NCBI GenBank assembly: GCA_910586315.1
Contig: CAJUIP010000004.1
Location: 66,902 to 130,901, forward strand
Direction: 5' to 3'
Origin: an uncultured Lachnospiraceae bacterium
Lineage (GTDB): Bacteria > Bacillota > Clostridia > Lachnospirales > Lachnospiraceae
Length of the DNA: 64,000 nt
Notes under the pieces: model-generated
What the model saw: the letters and a program-made list of their open reading frames with translations, nothing else
What the model was told of the DNA's origin: nothing
Database searches by the model: none
Made by a program: the position numbers and the translations under genes
In this document: piece after piece, positions 37,290-45,443 of the stretch
Numbering within the stretch: the first letter of the stretch is position 1
Layout of the letters: each line of letters starts with the position of its first letter

Positions 37290-37700
37290 GTCTGAAGTCG
37301 TAAAAAATTGCTCGGTGTCGTATATTTCCGGCTTATTGGGGTTGGCTTTGTATTTGCCGTTTTACGGGGTAAAACCCCCACTATGGTACTGGGGTCGGCT
37401 ATGCTCCTTACGTCCCTACCACGGGGCGCACGATGCGTCACGGAGGCAATTCCGTATTGGGCTGGGGTACTGGCTGTCTGGTTTTTCCGGACTATTGTTT
37501 TGGGGTTAAAAAACCCGACCTTTTCGGCCTTTTACGACCCTGGCTGACCAGTGGTTTAATGGCCAGATGGGGTATCCTCCGATAGAGTTTTCCAACTGTT
37601 TTTCAAGACTATAATATATTGATTTGTTCCTGTTTTTCGGCAATATACAGCCTAATTTCAGCTATCTAAACTGTATCTTTATGTTCAGGGACAGAGGTTT
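37290..37700. other. GC-rich non-coding block
   Basis: About 400 bases with no supported gene and many short self-complementary runs, such as GGGGTAAAACCCCC near 37366 and GGGGTTAAAAAACCC near 37501. Five oriented motif copies lie in or next to it. Its composition differs from the AT-richer genes around it. Candidate replication or transfer origin or structured RNA; nothing specific recognised. A second GC-rich block of similar look lies at 52960-53250. Confidence 0.4.
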
Positions 37701-37775
37701 TTGTCGAGCAAGACAGCCACTTGGGGTATCCAGATGCCTGGTGGTTTGCAGCTTCAGATAATTGAAAGGAGGCAT

Positions 37776-38357
37776 ATGGTTTTGGATTACACGGAGAATA
37801 TAAAAAAGTTGATCAGTGCGGATTCTGTTTATGAGGGGTATTATGACGATGAGGTTTCAGGTGCAAATTTGTACCGATATAACTGCGGGCTTTTGGATGT
37901 AAAGCGTTGGCTCCATTCTGTGCTGACAAGGGAGTTGTCAGAGTCAAATTATGAAGCAGCCAGAGTGATTCTGCATCTGCCTTTGGAGGATTTAGAAGTG
38001 CGGGTAGGTACGGAGATTGATGTGAAATTGGCAGAGGTTCTGCCTTATGACTATAATAAAATCTCTTGCTCTGCAGGCCAGGTATTTGAGAAGGGGACTC
38101 CAGAACTGCTCTCAACATTACTGGGTGAGATGGACATTTACACATACAAGGCAATCCTGGAAGATAAGAATAACCCTGTCAGATTACTCTATCAGTATTT
38201 CATTTCTATGATTGAAAAAGCTCATCAGATAACTGGCAGCTCAGGGGTACTAAATAGGGCTATTCTAAAGGAGCATAAACTCCAGGATGATTTGATGTTG
38301 TATAGAATGGACAGCATTTTATGTAGTGTCGCTGAGTTGTTTACAGATGGGTATTAA
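37776..38357 (+). CDS. Hypothetical protein
   Basis: 193 residues from ATG 37776 (GAAAGGAGGCAT upstream; frame open from 37701). Soluble and mostly helical. The start is chosen because the strong ribosome binding site is 5-6 bases away and the upstream extension has no supporting signal. No family recognised. Confidence 0.65.
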   Translation: MVLDYTENIKKLISADSVYEGYYDDEVSGANLYRYNCGLLDVKRWLHSVLTRELSESNYEAARVILHLPLEDLEVRVGTEIDVKLAEVLPYDYNKISCSAGQVFEKGTPELLSTLLGEMDIYTYKAILEDKNNPVRLLYQYFISMIEKAHQITGSSGVLNRAILKEHKLQDDLMLYRMDSILCSVAELFTDGY

Positions 38358-38487
38358 AGACCGCCATCAGGGGTATCCAAGAAGCCAGCTTTCCACTGGG
38401 AAGGCTGGCATTTTTGTGCCTAAATTCCCTAAATATATCAGACGCTTCAACTTTTTCTTCAGATGAAAAAGTTCTTCTTAAGAGAAC

Positions 38488-38516
38488 TTGACACACCTTT
38501 AGACGAGAGTTAACAT
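38488..38516 (+). promoter_or_regulatory. Sigma-A type promoter with adjacent palindrome
   Basis: TTGACA at 38488-38493 and TAACAT at 38511-38516 are 17 bases apart. An imperfect palindrome AAGTTCTTCTTAAGAGAACTT overlaps and precedes the -35 box, a possible operator. It drives the small gene at 38550. Confidence 0.6.
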
Positions 38517-38549
38517 AGCACAACTATAATAGAAAAGGAGGTTAAGCAG

Positions 38550-38819
38550 GTGAGACTAAGCAAAGTCAAAAGGAAGTATCCAGAGCGTTTTGTAATACTG
38601 ATACCGCTTATGCGAGACGTGAAATCCAATAAGCCATTGACGTTTCGTGTATTGAAAGAATGCTGGAATTATGTGGAGTGTGAGCATGCTCTTACGTATT
38701 ATGAAAACGAGGGGTTTCCAGGGGTATTTGCATTTCCTAATTTTGCTGATGGAACGCCGCCGGGTTTTACGCCAGAAAGAACGGCACAGATGTTTCGTGT
38801 TTTAAATGGGTGTGATTGA
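38550..38819 (+). CDS. Small hypothetical protein
   Basis: 89 residues from GTG 38550 with AAAAGGAGGTTAAGCAG upstream. Basic N-terminus, soluble, no family recognised. Its TGA stop is followed immediately by the next gene (start ATG 38822 or an overlapping TTG), so the two are co-translated. Confidence 0.6.
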   Translation: MRLSKVKRKYPERFVILIPLMRDVKSNKPLTFRVLKECWNYVECEHALTYYENEGFPGVFAFPNFADGTPPGFTPERTAQMFRVLNGCD

Positions 38820-38821
38820 GT

Positions 38822-39175
38822 ATGTTGAGTAGCGTATTTCCGTATGTACCTCACCCTTTGTTGGACGAGATTCTTTTCCTGGTTGGGGAGAATGTTGATT
38901 GTGACAAAGAAGCTCTCTCCAAAAAACTATATGAAATTGAAAAGGCGGCATCCCAGCGGGCTTTGGCCTTAATGCTCAAAGAACTCTATGATTTTGATCT
39001 TGATGCCCTCACAGCAGATATTGCCAAAATTGAGTTGTTAGAGGCAGATAAGGTGGTGGATAAGCGAGACAGAAAAAAATTACTAAGAGCCTTCTGGTGG
39101 ATAATTTCTGTTTATTATGAAGGCAACGTAAAAAAGGCGATACAGACTTGTAATGAAATCAAGGCTTTCAAATAA
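38822..39175 (+). CDS. Small hypothetical helical protein
   Basis: 117 residues if ATG 38822 is the start; an in-frame TTG at 38816 overlaps the previous stop. There is no clear ribosome binding site, which fits translational coupling. The sequence is charged and helical (DKRDRKKLLRAFWWIISVYY near the end). No family recognised. Confidence 0.6.
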   Translation: MLSSVFPYVPHPLLDEILFLVGENVDCDKEALSKKLYEIEKAASQRALALMLKELYDFDLDALTADIAKIELLEADKVVDKRDRKKLLRAFWWIISVYYEGNVKKAIQTCNEIKAFK

Positions 39176-39360
39176 GGTATGAGAGGAATCCAATTTAGAA
39201 GTCCAGCTAAGAAATGTCAATAGGTAAAATGAAAAATGTTTAAAAAGTTTTTTTCAAGCAGTTGATGTAAAAAAGGGTAACTTTAACATGCGTGGGTTCG
39301 TGTCAGAGGATAATAAGAAGTCAGGGTTTTTGTCACACGTAAAGTTTATATAGTCTTAGC

Positions 39361-39395
39361 GGGAGCTTCCAAGTTTATTTGGAGGCTCCTGTATT
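39361..39395 (+). terminator. Terminator in 39.2-39.6 kb non-coding stretch
   Basis: GGAGCTTCCAA pairs with TTGGAGGCTCC, then TGTATTTAT. The non-coding stretch 39176-39662 also holds TTTGTCACACGTAAAG (matching the repeat at 26.3-26.6 kb) and one oriented motif near 39506. Confidence 0.7.
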
Positions 39396-39662
39396 TATGT
39401 CTGGAGGTAAGGCTTGGGTATCTATAAACAGCATGAGGCGGTTTGTCAAGCGTTGAGGTGCCGATCCAATTCATACAGATTTTACGTGGTATTTTTTATC
39501 ATGTCCAGGGGTACGAAAAGCCGTTACTATTCTGCGAGTTGCTTCTAAGAGGTGCTCTTAAGATTACAGGAGTGAGATTGGTAAGTAAAGTAAGATTCGT
39601 AACTAAATCATTGATCTCTGTTTAAACTTTGGCAGGAGGAAGTATGGATTGGAGGTGATTTT

Positions 39663-39848
39663 ATGTTGTCGGTTAGCGAGGTGGCAAATAGGTTTCAGGT
39701 AACACCCCATACAGTCAGAAGTTGGGAAGCTAAAGGTATCTTAAAGCCAGATTGGGTATCTCCCACAGGCAGACGTTACTACCAGGAAGAAAACGTGGAG
39801 AGGTTATACTCCAGGGGTATCAAAACTTTACGAGGAAGCCAAACATGA
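39663..39848 (+). CDS. Small MerR/excisionase-like DNA-binding protein
   Basis: 61 residues with GGATTGGAGGTGATTTT before the ATG. Textbook MerR winged helix: LSVSEVANRFQVTPHTVRSW, then GILKPDWVSPTGRRYYQEENV. No effector domain. The stop overlaps the next start (ATGA), pairing it with another DNA-binding protein. Two motif-related copies occur, one encoding its RGIK residues. Likely regulator or recombination directionality factor. Confidence 0.75.
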   Translation: MLSVSEVANRFQVTPHTVRSWEAKGILKPDWVSPTGRRYYQEENVERLYSRGIKTLRGSQT

Positions 39849-40453
39849 TATACAAAGCAGAAGAGTTAATGAAACTGAATAAGGAGAGGCAGGATAACGC
39901 TAAGATAATCAGAATGAAAGTCCTTGGCATGATATTGGCAGGTTATACCAAGAAAGAGATTGAGCAGAAATTAAGGTGTTCTCAAAGTACCATTAACAGG
40001 TCATTTCAAAGCCTGAGTCGTGAAGATTTGGAGAGCATGTATCACATGCACCGGAATTTGTTCCCAGGGGTATCCATACACGATATTACATTGTTCTGGA
40101 AGGCGGGATTTCTTTATTCCAAGTACCATGAGCTTCTTAAAACCAGAGAGACAGCTATGCCATCTTATCAGGCCCCGGAGAAAAAGAAGAGGATACGCCC
40201 AAAACCTAAATTTGGTTCAAGGGTTCAGGAGACGTCCCCCATCAGCCATGAGGAAAGAAAGCCGGAGGTTAGTCAGCCAGTTACTACCAGAGATTTGTTT
40301 GGGGAAATGCCAAGGCAGCTTGATGATGGTGTGAAGGAGCCTTTTGAAGAACGATACAGACGTGTTCGCCGTGAACAGCGGCGGGAACTTGAGAGACAGT
40401 GGTTTTACAGGGGTATTACAGAATCCAGTGATGAAGACAGCTTTAGTTATTAA
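39845..40453 (+). CDS. Helix-turn-helix protein with basic, Pro-rich C-terminal tail
   Basis: 202 residues from ATG 39845, overlapping the preceding stop by four bases. Residues about 25-55 (MILAGYTKKEIEQKLRCSQS, then TINRSF) form a helix-turn-helix of the resolvase/sigma-70 region 4 kind. The C-terminal half is Pro/Lys/Arg-rich. A related GYTKEEAAKAQKVS helix-turn-helix appears in the gene at 44544. Probably a DNA-binding partner of the small MerR-like protein upstream. No known family name. Confidence 0.65.
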   Translation: MIYKAEELMKLNKERQDNAKIIRMKVLGMILAGYTKKEIEQKLRCSQSTINRSFQSLSREDLESMYHMHRNLFPGVSIHDITLFWKAGFLYSKYHELLKTRETAMPSYQAPEKKKRIRPKPKFGSRVQETSPISHEERKPEVSQPVTTRDLFGEMPRQLDDGVKEPFEERYRRVRREQRRELERQWFYRGITESSDEDSFSY

Positions 40454-40565
40454 GATTTCTTTCTGACTGATTTCGGGCAAGAGATATTTTATTACGAGTG
40501 TTACTATTTGTTTTTGTTTGATTCAGGTGGATTTGAGTATCTGTCACGGTCAGGAGGTGATTTTG

Positions 40566-41039
40566 ATGTTCATTTGGGCATTGCCATTTCACGCTTTTCA
40601 TTATGAGTTGAAAGATGGCTCTGACATTGCCATATTTGCTTTTGACAATAACGATTCAACTTGTGATTTTGGAGACAGCATAAAACGTGTTATATGTAAG
40701 AACGTTAGTTGTGACTTTTCAAATCAAGAACAGGTGGAAAGCTATATTGCCAGGTATCTGATGGAGCGTGATATTCAGATAAAACAGCCCATAGGAGAGT
40801 TCTTCCATGTAAGTTGTATCCTCAACAGAGCCAGTAGCCTATTTGGAGGGGTATCAGTTTTTGAAAAATGTGTTGAATCAGACGCCCGCTTGCGAGTATC
40901 TCACAGGTTGTTATGTGAATATGGCAAAGAAATCATTCAGTTAGAGGTAAGCAGTGACTATATTGAAGGTTTGAGTATTTGGGACTATAGGCAGTTGAAA
41001 TTAAATGCAGCACTCTTTTGGAGGAGTTACCATCAATAA
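40566..41039 (+). CDS. Hypothetical protein
   Basis: 157 residues from ATG 40566 (TCAGGAGGTGATTTTG upstream; frame open from 40518). Soluble, mixed alpha/beta, with several cysteines. No family recognised. The oriented motif at 40847 encodes its GVS residues. Confidence 0.65.
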   Translation: MFIWALPFHAFHYELKDGSDIAIFAFDNNDSTCDFGDSIKRVICKNVSCDFSNQEQVESYIARYLMERDIQIKQPIGEFFHVSCILNRASSLFGGVSVFEKCVESDARLRVSHRLLCEYGKEIIQLEVSSDYIEGLSIWDYRQLKLNAALFWRSYHQ

Positions 41040-41402
41040 GTCAATATTTTACACGAGATGACAACGGAGAATGAGACAAATAAGCAGACAGAAAAAAGGA
41101 ATCAGTTGAGCTATATCCTAATAGCCGAACTGATTCCGTTGTAAGAGCATTACTCTTAAGGATTAAGGGCGATTCAAGTTCTGTATTGGAGAATAGCTAC
41201 TGATTTATATAGTTGAGTTTGAGCCTTTGAGTTGTGAGAGAAAAATCAGAAGCTCAAGGTGGGGTTTAGACCTATCAATAAGCAAATGAAGTCATTCAGG
41301 TATCTCAAGTTGATTAAAGAGGTATAGGAGTTTGTAACATTTCTGGTAATTTAGCAGTATTTAATCCCCAGGGGTACTGAATTCTTTTAGGAGGTATTAG
41401 TT

Positions 41403-41777
41403 ATGAATTTATCGGTGAGTCAGGTTGCCGAGATGTTCGCGGTAAACATAACAACTATTTATTCCTGGGACAAGAAGGGCATTTTAAAGCCAACCTGGGT
41501 ATTCCCCGGCACCAAAAGCCGCAGGAATAGGTTCTATTCCGAGGAGTCTGTAAAAGCCTTATTTGAGAGTTGTTACCAATGCGAAAATAGAGATTTTACC
41601 ATGATATCTGTCAATGAGGTGGCAGATATGTTAGGGATATCAAAGCAGAGGGTATATGTTCTGGAGTCCAGGGGCGACATCTCAGCAGCCTGGGTATCCC
41701 CAGGAGGCAGACGGTACTACTCAAAGGAGAAAATCCAAGAGTTTTACAACCAGGGGTATCAGACAGACAAAAAATAA
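41403..41777 (+). CDS. Tandem two-domain MerR/excisionase-like DNA-binding protein
   Basis: 124 residues with TTTTAGGAGGTATTAGTT before the ATG. Two complete MerR-type winged helices lie in a row: LSVSQVAEMFAVNITTIYSW...GILKPTW...RNRFYSEESV (about 2-55) and ISVNEVADMLGISKQRVYVL...AAWVSPGGRRYYSKEKI (about 66-115). This is a fusion of two units of the single-domain proteins found elsewhere in the element, so it could bind two half-sites as one chain. A motif copy lies 32 bases upstream of the start and another encodes its last QGY. Confidence 0.75.
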   Translation: MNLSVSQVAEMFAVNITTIYSWDKKGILKPTWVFPGTKSRRNRFYSEESVKALFESCYQCENRDFTMISVNEVADMLGISKQRVYVLESRGDISAAWVSPGGRRYYSKEKIQEFYNQGYQTDKK

Positions 41778-41856
41778 CGAGTTTCTATCCTAAATCATAT
41801 ACGAGCCAATATGGATTACTACGATTAGAACGATGATTGAAAGGAGGAGAACTTTC

Positions 41857-42039
41857 ATGGAATCAGGAGTTGATTTGTTGACATCATATGATTTCGCAAA
41901 AGCCATTGGAGTCAGTGCCGCCACAGTTAAGAGATGGGATAACAATGGCACTTTAACTGCATATTTAGTTACCCCAGGAGGCTCCAGACGATATCATCCT
42001 AATCAGGTGAAAGAGTATTTCGAGAAGTACAAAAGATAA
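41857..42039 (+). CDS. Small MerR/excisionase-like DNA-binding protein
   Basis: 60 residues from ATG 41857 (AAAGGAGGAGAACTTTC upstream). Winged-helix scheme: LTSYDFAKAIGVSAATVKRW, then GTLTAYLVTPGGSRRYHPNQV. It lies 80 bases after the tandem-domain protein and is probably in the same transcript. Short length and position among small genes suggest a regulator or directionality factor. Confidence 0.7.
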   Translation: MESGVDLLTSYDFAKAIGVSAATVKRWDNNGTLTAYLVTPGGSRRYHPNQVKEYFEKYKR

Positions 42040-42086
42040 AGGGCGAGATTTTATACAAGATTGCTTTTAGCTAAGGAGATTTTATC

Positions 42087-42617
42087 ATGGTAAAACCACA
42101 ATTCAAGGTACTTCGTGTACTGCGTACTTTTAGCTTTTATGACTACCAAGGTAAGCGTTTAACCGTGAAGGCGATTTGGGATAATGCTGATAGGGCGAGA
42201 TGTACCATTGATATGGAAGGAGCCCCTGCTTGCTGGTACAAGTTGGCCTCCAAACAGTATATTGGGTACAAACATTCCATCAGGCAGGATTTGGTGAAGC
42301 TGATTCGAGAGTATCTGAAAAGCACCAGAACCGATGTATCCTCATTTGACATCATTGATGAGAGTCTTACGCTGATTGCGGGGTACGGCATTGATTCAAG
42401 AGCCAGTTGGCATAACGAGATAGCGATGAAATTTGGTATCCCTGAAGATGGCAGCCATCCTACCAAGACAGTGACTTATTTCGGCATCCCCAGGGGTACT
42501 CAGGTTACAGCTTACTTCGATAACTGTGATACCCCTCGTTCTCTAGATAAAGATATTGCAGATTACCGAGGTTTAGTTTCTACATTCAGACAGCTAGTTC
42601 AGAGCGGTCAAGTTTGA
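42087..42617 (+). CDS. Hypothetical protein
   Basis: 176 residues, ATG preceded by AAGGAGATTTTATC. Soluble with mixed strand and helix; begins with basic residues (KPQFKVLRVLRTF). No family recognised. Probably in the same operon as the preceding HTH gene (48 bases apart). Confidence 0.65.
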   Translation: MVKPQFKVLRVLRTFSFYDYQGKRLTVKAIWDNADRARCTIDMEGAPACWYKLASKQYIGYKHSIRQDLVKLIREYLKSTRTDVSSFDIIDESLTLIAGYGIDSRASWHNEIAMKFGIPEDGSHPTKTVTYFGIPRGTQVTAYFDNCDTPRSLDKDIADYRGLVSTFRQLVQSGQV

Positions 42618-42670
42618 CATCTCTAGTTATAAAAATCACTTAAAGATTCTCAAAGGAAGGGGTAAGCCAG

Positions 42671-42850
42671 ATGGACAAAGAGACAATCAATATGAAGAAT
42701 TTCGTGTTAGAAGATGATGACCCTAAGCTGATATCAGAGCAGAAGAAGCAGGAGACATACGCTATCATTGAGTGGGGACTGACAGGAGGCTTGCTGGTAC
42801 TTTTAGTTGCCGGAGTGTTTATATTGTGCCGGGTACTATTCCAGATATAG
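42671..42850 (+). CDS. Small single-pass membrane protein
   Basis: 59 residues. ATG 42671 follows AAGGAAGGGGTAAGCC. An acidic/basic soluble N-terminus of about 36 residues is followed by one hydrophobic helix (WGLTGGLLVLLVAGVFILC). Stop TAG at 42848. Placed between soluble genes and two other membrane proteins; probably real because of the ribosome binding site and helix. Confidence 0.55.
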   Translation: MDKETINMKNFVLEDDDPKLISEQKKQETYAIIEWGLTGGLLVLLVAGVFILCRVLFQI

Positions 42851-42990
42851 GAGTTAAAGGTGCAGGCACTAAGCAGCAAGACGATTTGGTAAAGACCACA
42901 AAAGAGGCTTTATGCCAGGGGTACTGGAGACTGGCGGCCAGAGGCTAAGAAAGCAGCCAAGTTTATGTTATTAGGAGGCAAGATGGTATT

Positions 42991-43626
42991 ATGAGAGCAA
43001 ATCTAGCAAGGGAGCAGCCCCCAGGGGTATCATCCACAAATGATTCAGGGGTATCGGAGGTCGGCCAGCAAACGCCGAGAAAGCCGAGGGCAGAACAACC
43101 AGAGTATCCAGGCAATTCTCAATCATCCCCAGGGGTACTTGATGGTATGGACATTGAGTTTGAGGCTCTTTCACTGGAATCAGAGTCCAGGCACTTAGCA
43201 GTGCCAGTTACTATGCAAGACGAGAATTTCAGCAATATAGATATAGCAGTATCGGAGCAAAGGTACAAGGTGACAGAATTACAGCAGGAGGCTGTACCCT
43301 TTATCAAAGATGCAGTTGAGATAGAGGTGAAAAAAGCTGTCAAGAAGGATATTGGACATCGCTTAGATAAATATGAAAAACGGCGTAACCGGCGATTCAT
43401 GGCCAATATAATCGGTACTTGCATGAAGTGGGGTATCGCAGTTCTTATTGCTTTAACTATTTATGGAAATGTCCAGCTCCGCACGAGGATTATCCTAGTA
43501 GCTCAAGATGTGAGGGAGATGGTTACTTGTTTGCTTAACAATGAGGAAGTATCGTCAAATAAGCTGGTTGAGGATTTGTTCAGGGACTTGGGTGACGATT
43601 TTGGCAAGGAGGAGCGAGAGAATTGA
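42991..43626 (+). CDS. Membrane protein with disordered head (paralog of the 43871 gene)
   Basis: 211 residues; GGAGGCAAGATGGTATT precedes the ATG. The first about 55 residues are Pro/Ser-rich, the middle is a charged helix, and one membrane helix lies near 148-165 (WGIAVLIALTIYG). The C-terminal tail (QLRTRIILVAQDVREMVTCL onward) is conserved in the 43871 gene. Three motif copies sit in the disordered head, encoding SGVS/PGV, and one at the membrane helix. Function unknown. Confidence 0.7.
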   Translation: MRANLAREQPPGVSSTNDSGVSEVGQQTPRKPRAEQPEYPGNSQSSPGVLDGMDIEFEALSLESESRHLAVPVTMQDENFSNIDIAVSEQRYKVTELQQEAVPFIKDAVEIEVKKAVKKDIGHRLDKYEKRRNRRFMANIIGTCMKWGIAVLIALTIYGNVQLRTRIILVAQDVREMVTCLLNNEEVSSNKLVEDLFRDLGDDFGKEEREN

Positions 43627-43870
43627 TTTGAGAAGCAGCAGACTCAGTGACTTACCTGCAGAGGCAGCGAGTATTATCAGGAGTTTGGTGTTATGGGACA
43701 TCAGTTTAGAAGGCTTAAACATCAGATACTTTGGGTGGGACAGGCTCCGAGAAGGAGAGGTAAAGACTTCAAGGAGCCAATAAGTTCTACGGAGACAGCA
43801 TTGTATTCTTAAGCGGCTAAGGAGTCAGGGGTATCCGTGAAATAATCGAATCAGGAAGGGAGGTATTGAT

Positions 43871-44137
43871 ATGAAAGTCGGCTTGATTCTTATCAGTTTA
43901 TTGGTTTGTCTTGCATTGCTGACAGGCCCTTATATCAGATGGGGTATCGTCGCTTTTATTATTTTCATTATCTTTAAAAACGACCAGCTCCGCACGAGAG
44001 TCTGTGTGGTAGCTAAAGATGTGAAGGAGATCGTGATTTGCCTGATTAACAATAAAGAGGTATCGTTTGATAAGCTGGTTAAGGATTTGTTCAGCGAGTT
44101 AGATGACAGCCTGGATAACGAAGACAGGGCAAGTTGA
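43871..44137 (+). CDS. Small membrane protein, shorter paralog
   Basis: 88 residues, ATG preceded by GGAAGGGAGGTATTGAT. Two close hydrophobic stretches (about 3-20 and 23-37), then QLRTRVCVVAKDVKEIVICL and an acidic tail. Over the last about 65 residues it matches the preceding gene. The pair is thus a duplication, and the GGGGTATCG motif is kept at the same codons (Trp-Gly-Ile) in both copies. Confidence 0.7.
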   Translation: MKVGLILISLLVCLALLTGPYIRWGIVAFIIFIIFKNDQLRTRVCVVAKDVKEIVICLINNKEVSFDKLVKDLFSELDDSLDNEDRAS

Positions 44138-44245
44138 GGAGTTCAGTTATAAATGGTTGAAGCAGACTTACATTAGAAGCATCTTATACAATAGTTGCGG
44201 TGATATTAGTTTTTTTCGCATATGAAAACAATTACATTTGAGATT

Positions 44246-44277
44246 GGCTCTCTGCTTTTGGGCAGAGAGCCTGTTTT
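44246..44277 (+). terminator. Strong terminator
   Basis: GGCTCTCTGC and GCAGAGAGCC form a perfect 10-bp stem with a short loop, followed by TGTTTT. It ends transcription of the small membrane protein genes. An ORF that reads through it from 44222 is therefore unlikely to be translated from its first codon. Confidence 0.85.
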
Positions 44278-44359
44278 AAGTTTTTTCGGTGATTTTTCAC
44301 ATTTTCTAAACTATATGATTTGGGGCATGTATTCCTGGATATTGGTACTGCCCTGGAGA

Positions 44360-44593
44360 ATGGAAAACAGGTATCAGGTACTCATGAACCATAGGTTCCC
44401 CAGGGGTACTGTCCAGGATATTGGGAATTTGCCCTTGGAGATGAATTTGAAAAATCACATCTTATTTCACTTTCATAAGCGTCGGTTGGCTCCTAATCCA
44501 AGGGGTAAAAAATTTTTATATATTATAGAGAGGCGGTTCAAAAATGGTGAATATGTTATCAGAAGTTGTGAAGGCGGATTTTCGGAGTTATGA
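44360..44593 (+). CDS. Possible small DUF4314-like protein
   Basis: 77 residues if translation starts at ATG 44360; the open frame extends back to 44222 but crosses a strong terminator. The beginning (NRYQVLMNHRFPRGTVQDIG) resembles the start of the DUF4314 protein at 37014 (YRSQYPRGTVLEL), and both carry the motif at the same Arg-Gly-Thr codons. The rest is basic and does not match well. It overlaps the next gene by 50 bases. Weak ribosome binding site, so the call is tentative. Confidence 0.35.
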   Translation: MENRYQVLMNHRFPRGTVQDIGNLPLEMNLKNHILFHFHKRRLAPNPRGKKFLYIIERRFKNGEYVIRSCEGGFSEL

Positions 44594-45059
44594 CGGCATG
44601 GTGGTTGAAGGTGCTTATACTACAAGTGAGGACGGCTGGGTACTGGTTCAGTCAGATTTGTTTGAGTGTCTGCTGTATAGCGGCATGGCATTTGAGTTTG
44701 CCGAGAAAGCATATGGTAAACGGATTATTCAAAGATATAACGGGAGTCAGCCACAGGAGTATATAGCAACCGGAGATCAGAGGCTAGATATTCTGGCTTT
44801 AATTATCAAAGGATATACGAAGGAGGAGGCAGCCAAAGCACAGAAGGTTTCCATCCGTTCAGTCGATACAGCTTTGGCATTTGCTCAATCGCTCAATGCT
44901 GGGCAGCTTTGTGCTCTGTTCTTTAATCATGGAGGTGATGCGTTTGCCGGAGTCAGCGGAGATGACCTTCGAGATTTCGTGACATGTGCATGTTCATATC
45001 CCAGGTATCGGCGGGTATTGGATGAGAAAGTGGAGGCGGCTCTGAAGGAGGAGGGCTAG
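44544..45059 (+). CDS. Hypothetical protein with helix-turn-helix
   Basis: 171 residues; GAGAGGCGGTTC precedes the ATG. Around residues 80-110 the sequence IIKGYTKEEAAKAQKVSIRS, then VDTALAF, has the shape of a LuxR/sigma-like helix-turn-helix. It resembles the one in the 39845 gene. The rest is of unknown fold. Likely DNA-binding, target unknown. Confidence 0.6.
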   Translation: MVNMLSEVVKADFRSYDGMVVEGAYTTSEDGWVLVQSDLFECLLYSGMAFEFAEKAYGKRIIQRYNGSQPQEYIATGDQRLDILALIIKGYTKEEAAKAQKVSIRSVDTALAFAQSLNAGQLCALFFNHGGDAFAGVSGDDLRDFVTCACSYPRYRRVLDEKVEAALKEEG

Positions 45060-45176
45060 GTTTCCCAGGTTTAACTGTCATACGATGAGGTATTCCCCCA
45101 ATTTATATAGGGTTTGTTACCACATTCAGGAGTAATGCTCTGTTACGCAAGATAACCAGGGGTATGCTGTTATTGT

Positions 45177-45366
45177 TCCGGCACACAACTAAGATAGAAC
45201 AGAATGAGAAGCCGGTTTAAAGGCCATTAAAACACACCAGGAAAGGGTTGAGATAGTTACTTCCGGGAATAGAGGTCAAACTATTCAATCCGGCACACTT
45301 TTAATTAAAGTCCGGGACATCTGGAGAAACAGGGGTTAATTGGTTAATCTACCTAATCCGGCACAC
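45177..45366 (+). repeat. Three TCCGGCACAC repeats upstream of amidoligase gene
   Basis: Exact copies of TCCGGCACAC at 45177, 45289 and 45357 in a non-coding stretch (45060-45443), with partial copies (TTCCGGGA near 45261, TCCGGGACA near 45311). One oriented motif at about 45158. The repeats may be operators for the amidoligase gene or iterons of an origin. Confidence 0.55.
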
Positions 45367-45443
45367 AATTCTTTGTGAAAATTAGCCACTTTGAAATCTT
45401 GATGAAAAGAGCTACAATAACACACCAGTCGGAGGTGGTTATT

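Noticed and set aside
37308..37547. 79- and 64-codon open frames in the GC-rich block
   Set aside because: Overlapping frames of equal quality, no ribosome binding site, low-complexity products; typical of GC-rich non-coding DNA.
44222..44359. N-terminal extension of the small ORF ending at 44593
   Set aside because: A perfect 10-bp terminator lies inside it, so translation from 44222 is unlikely; only the part from 44360 is kept, with low confidence.
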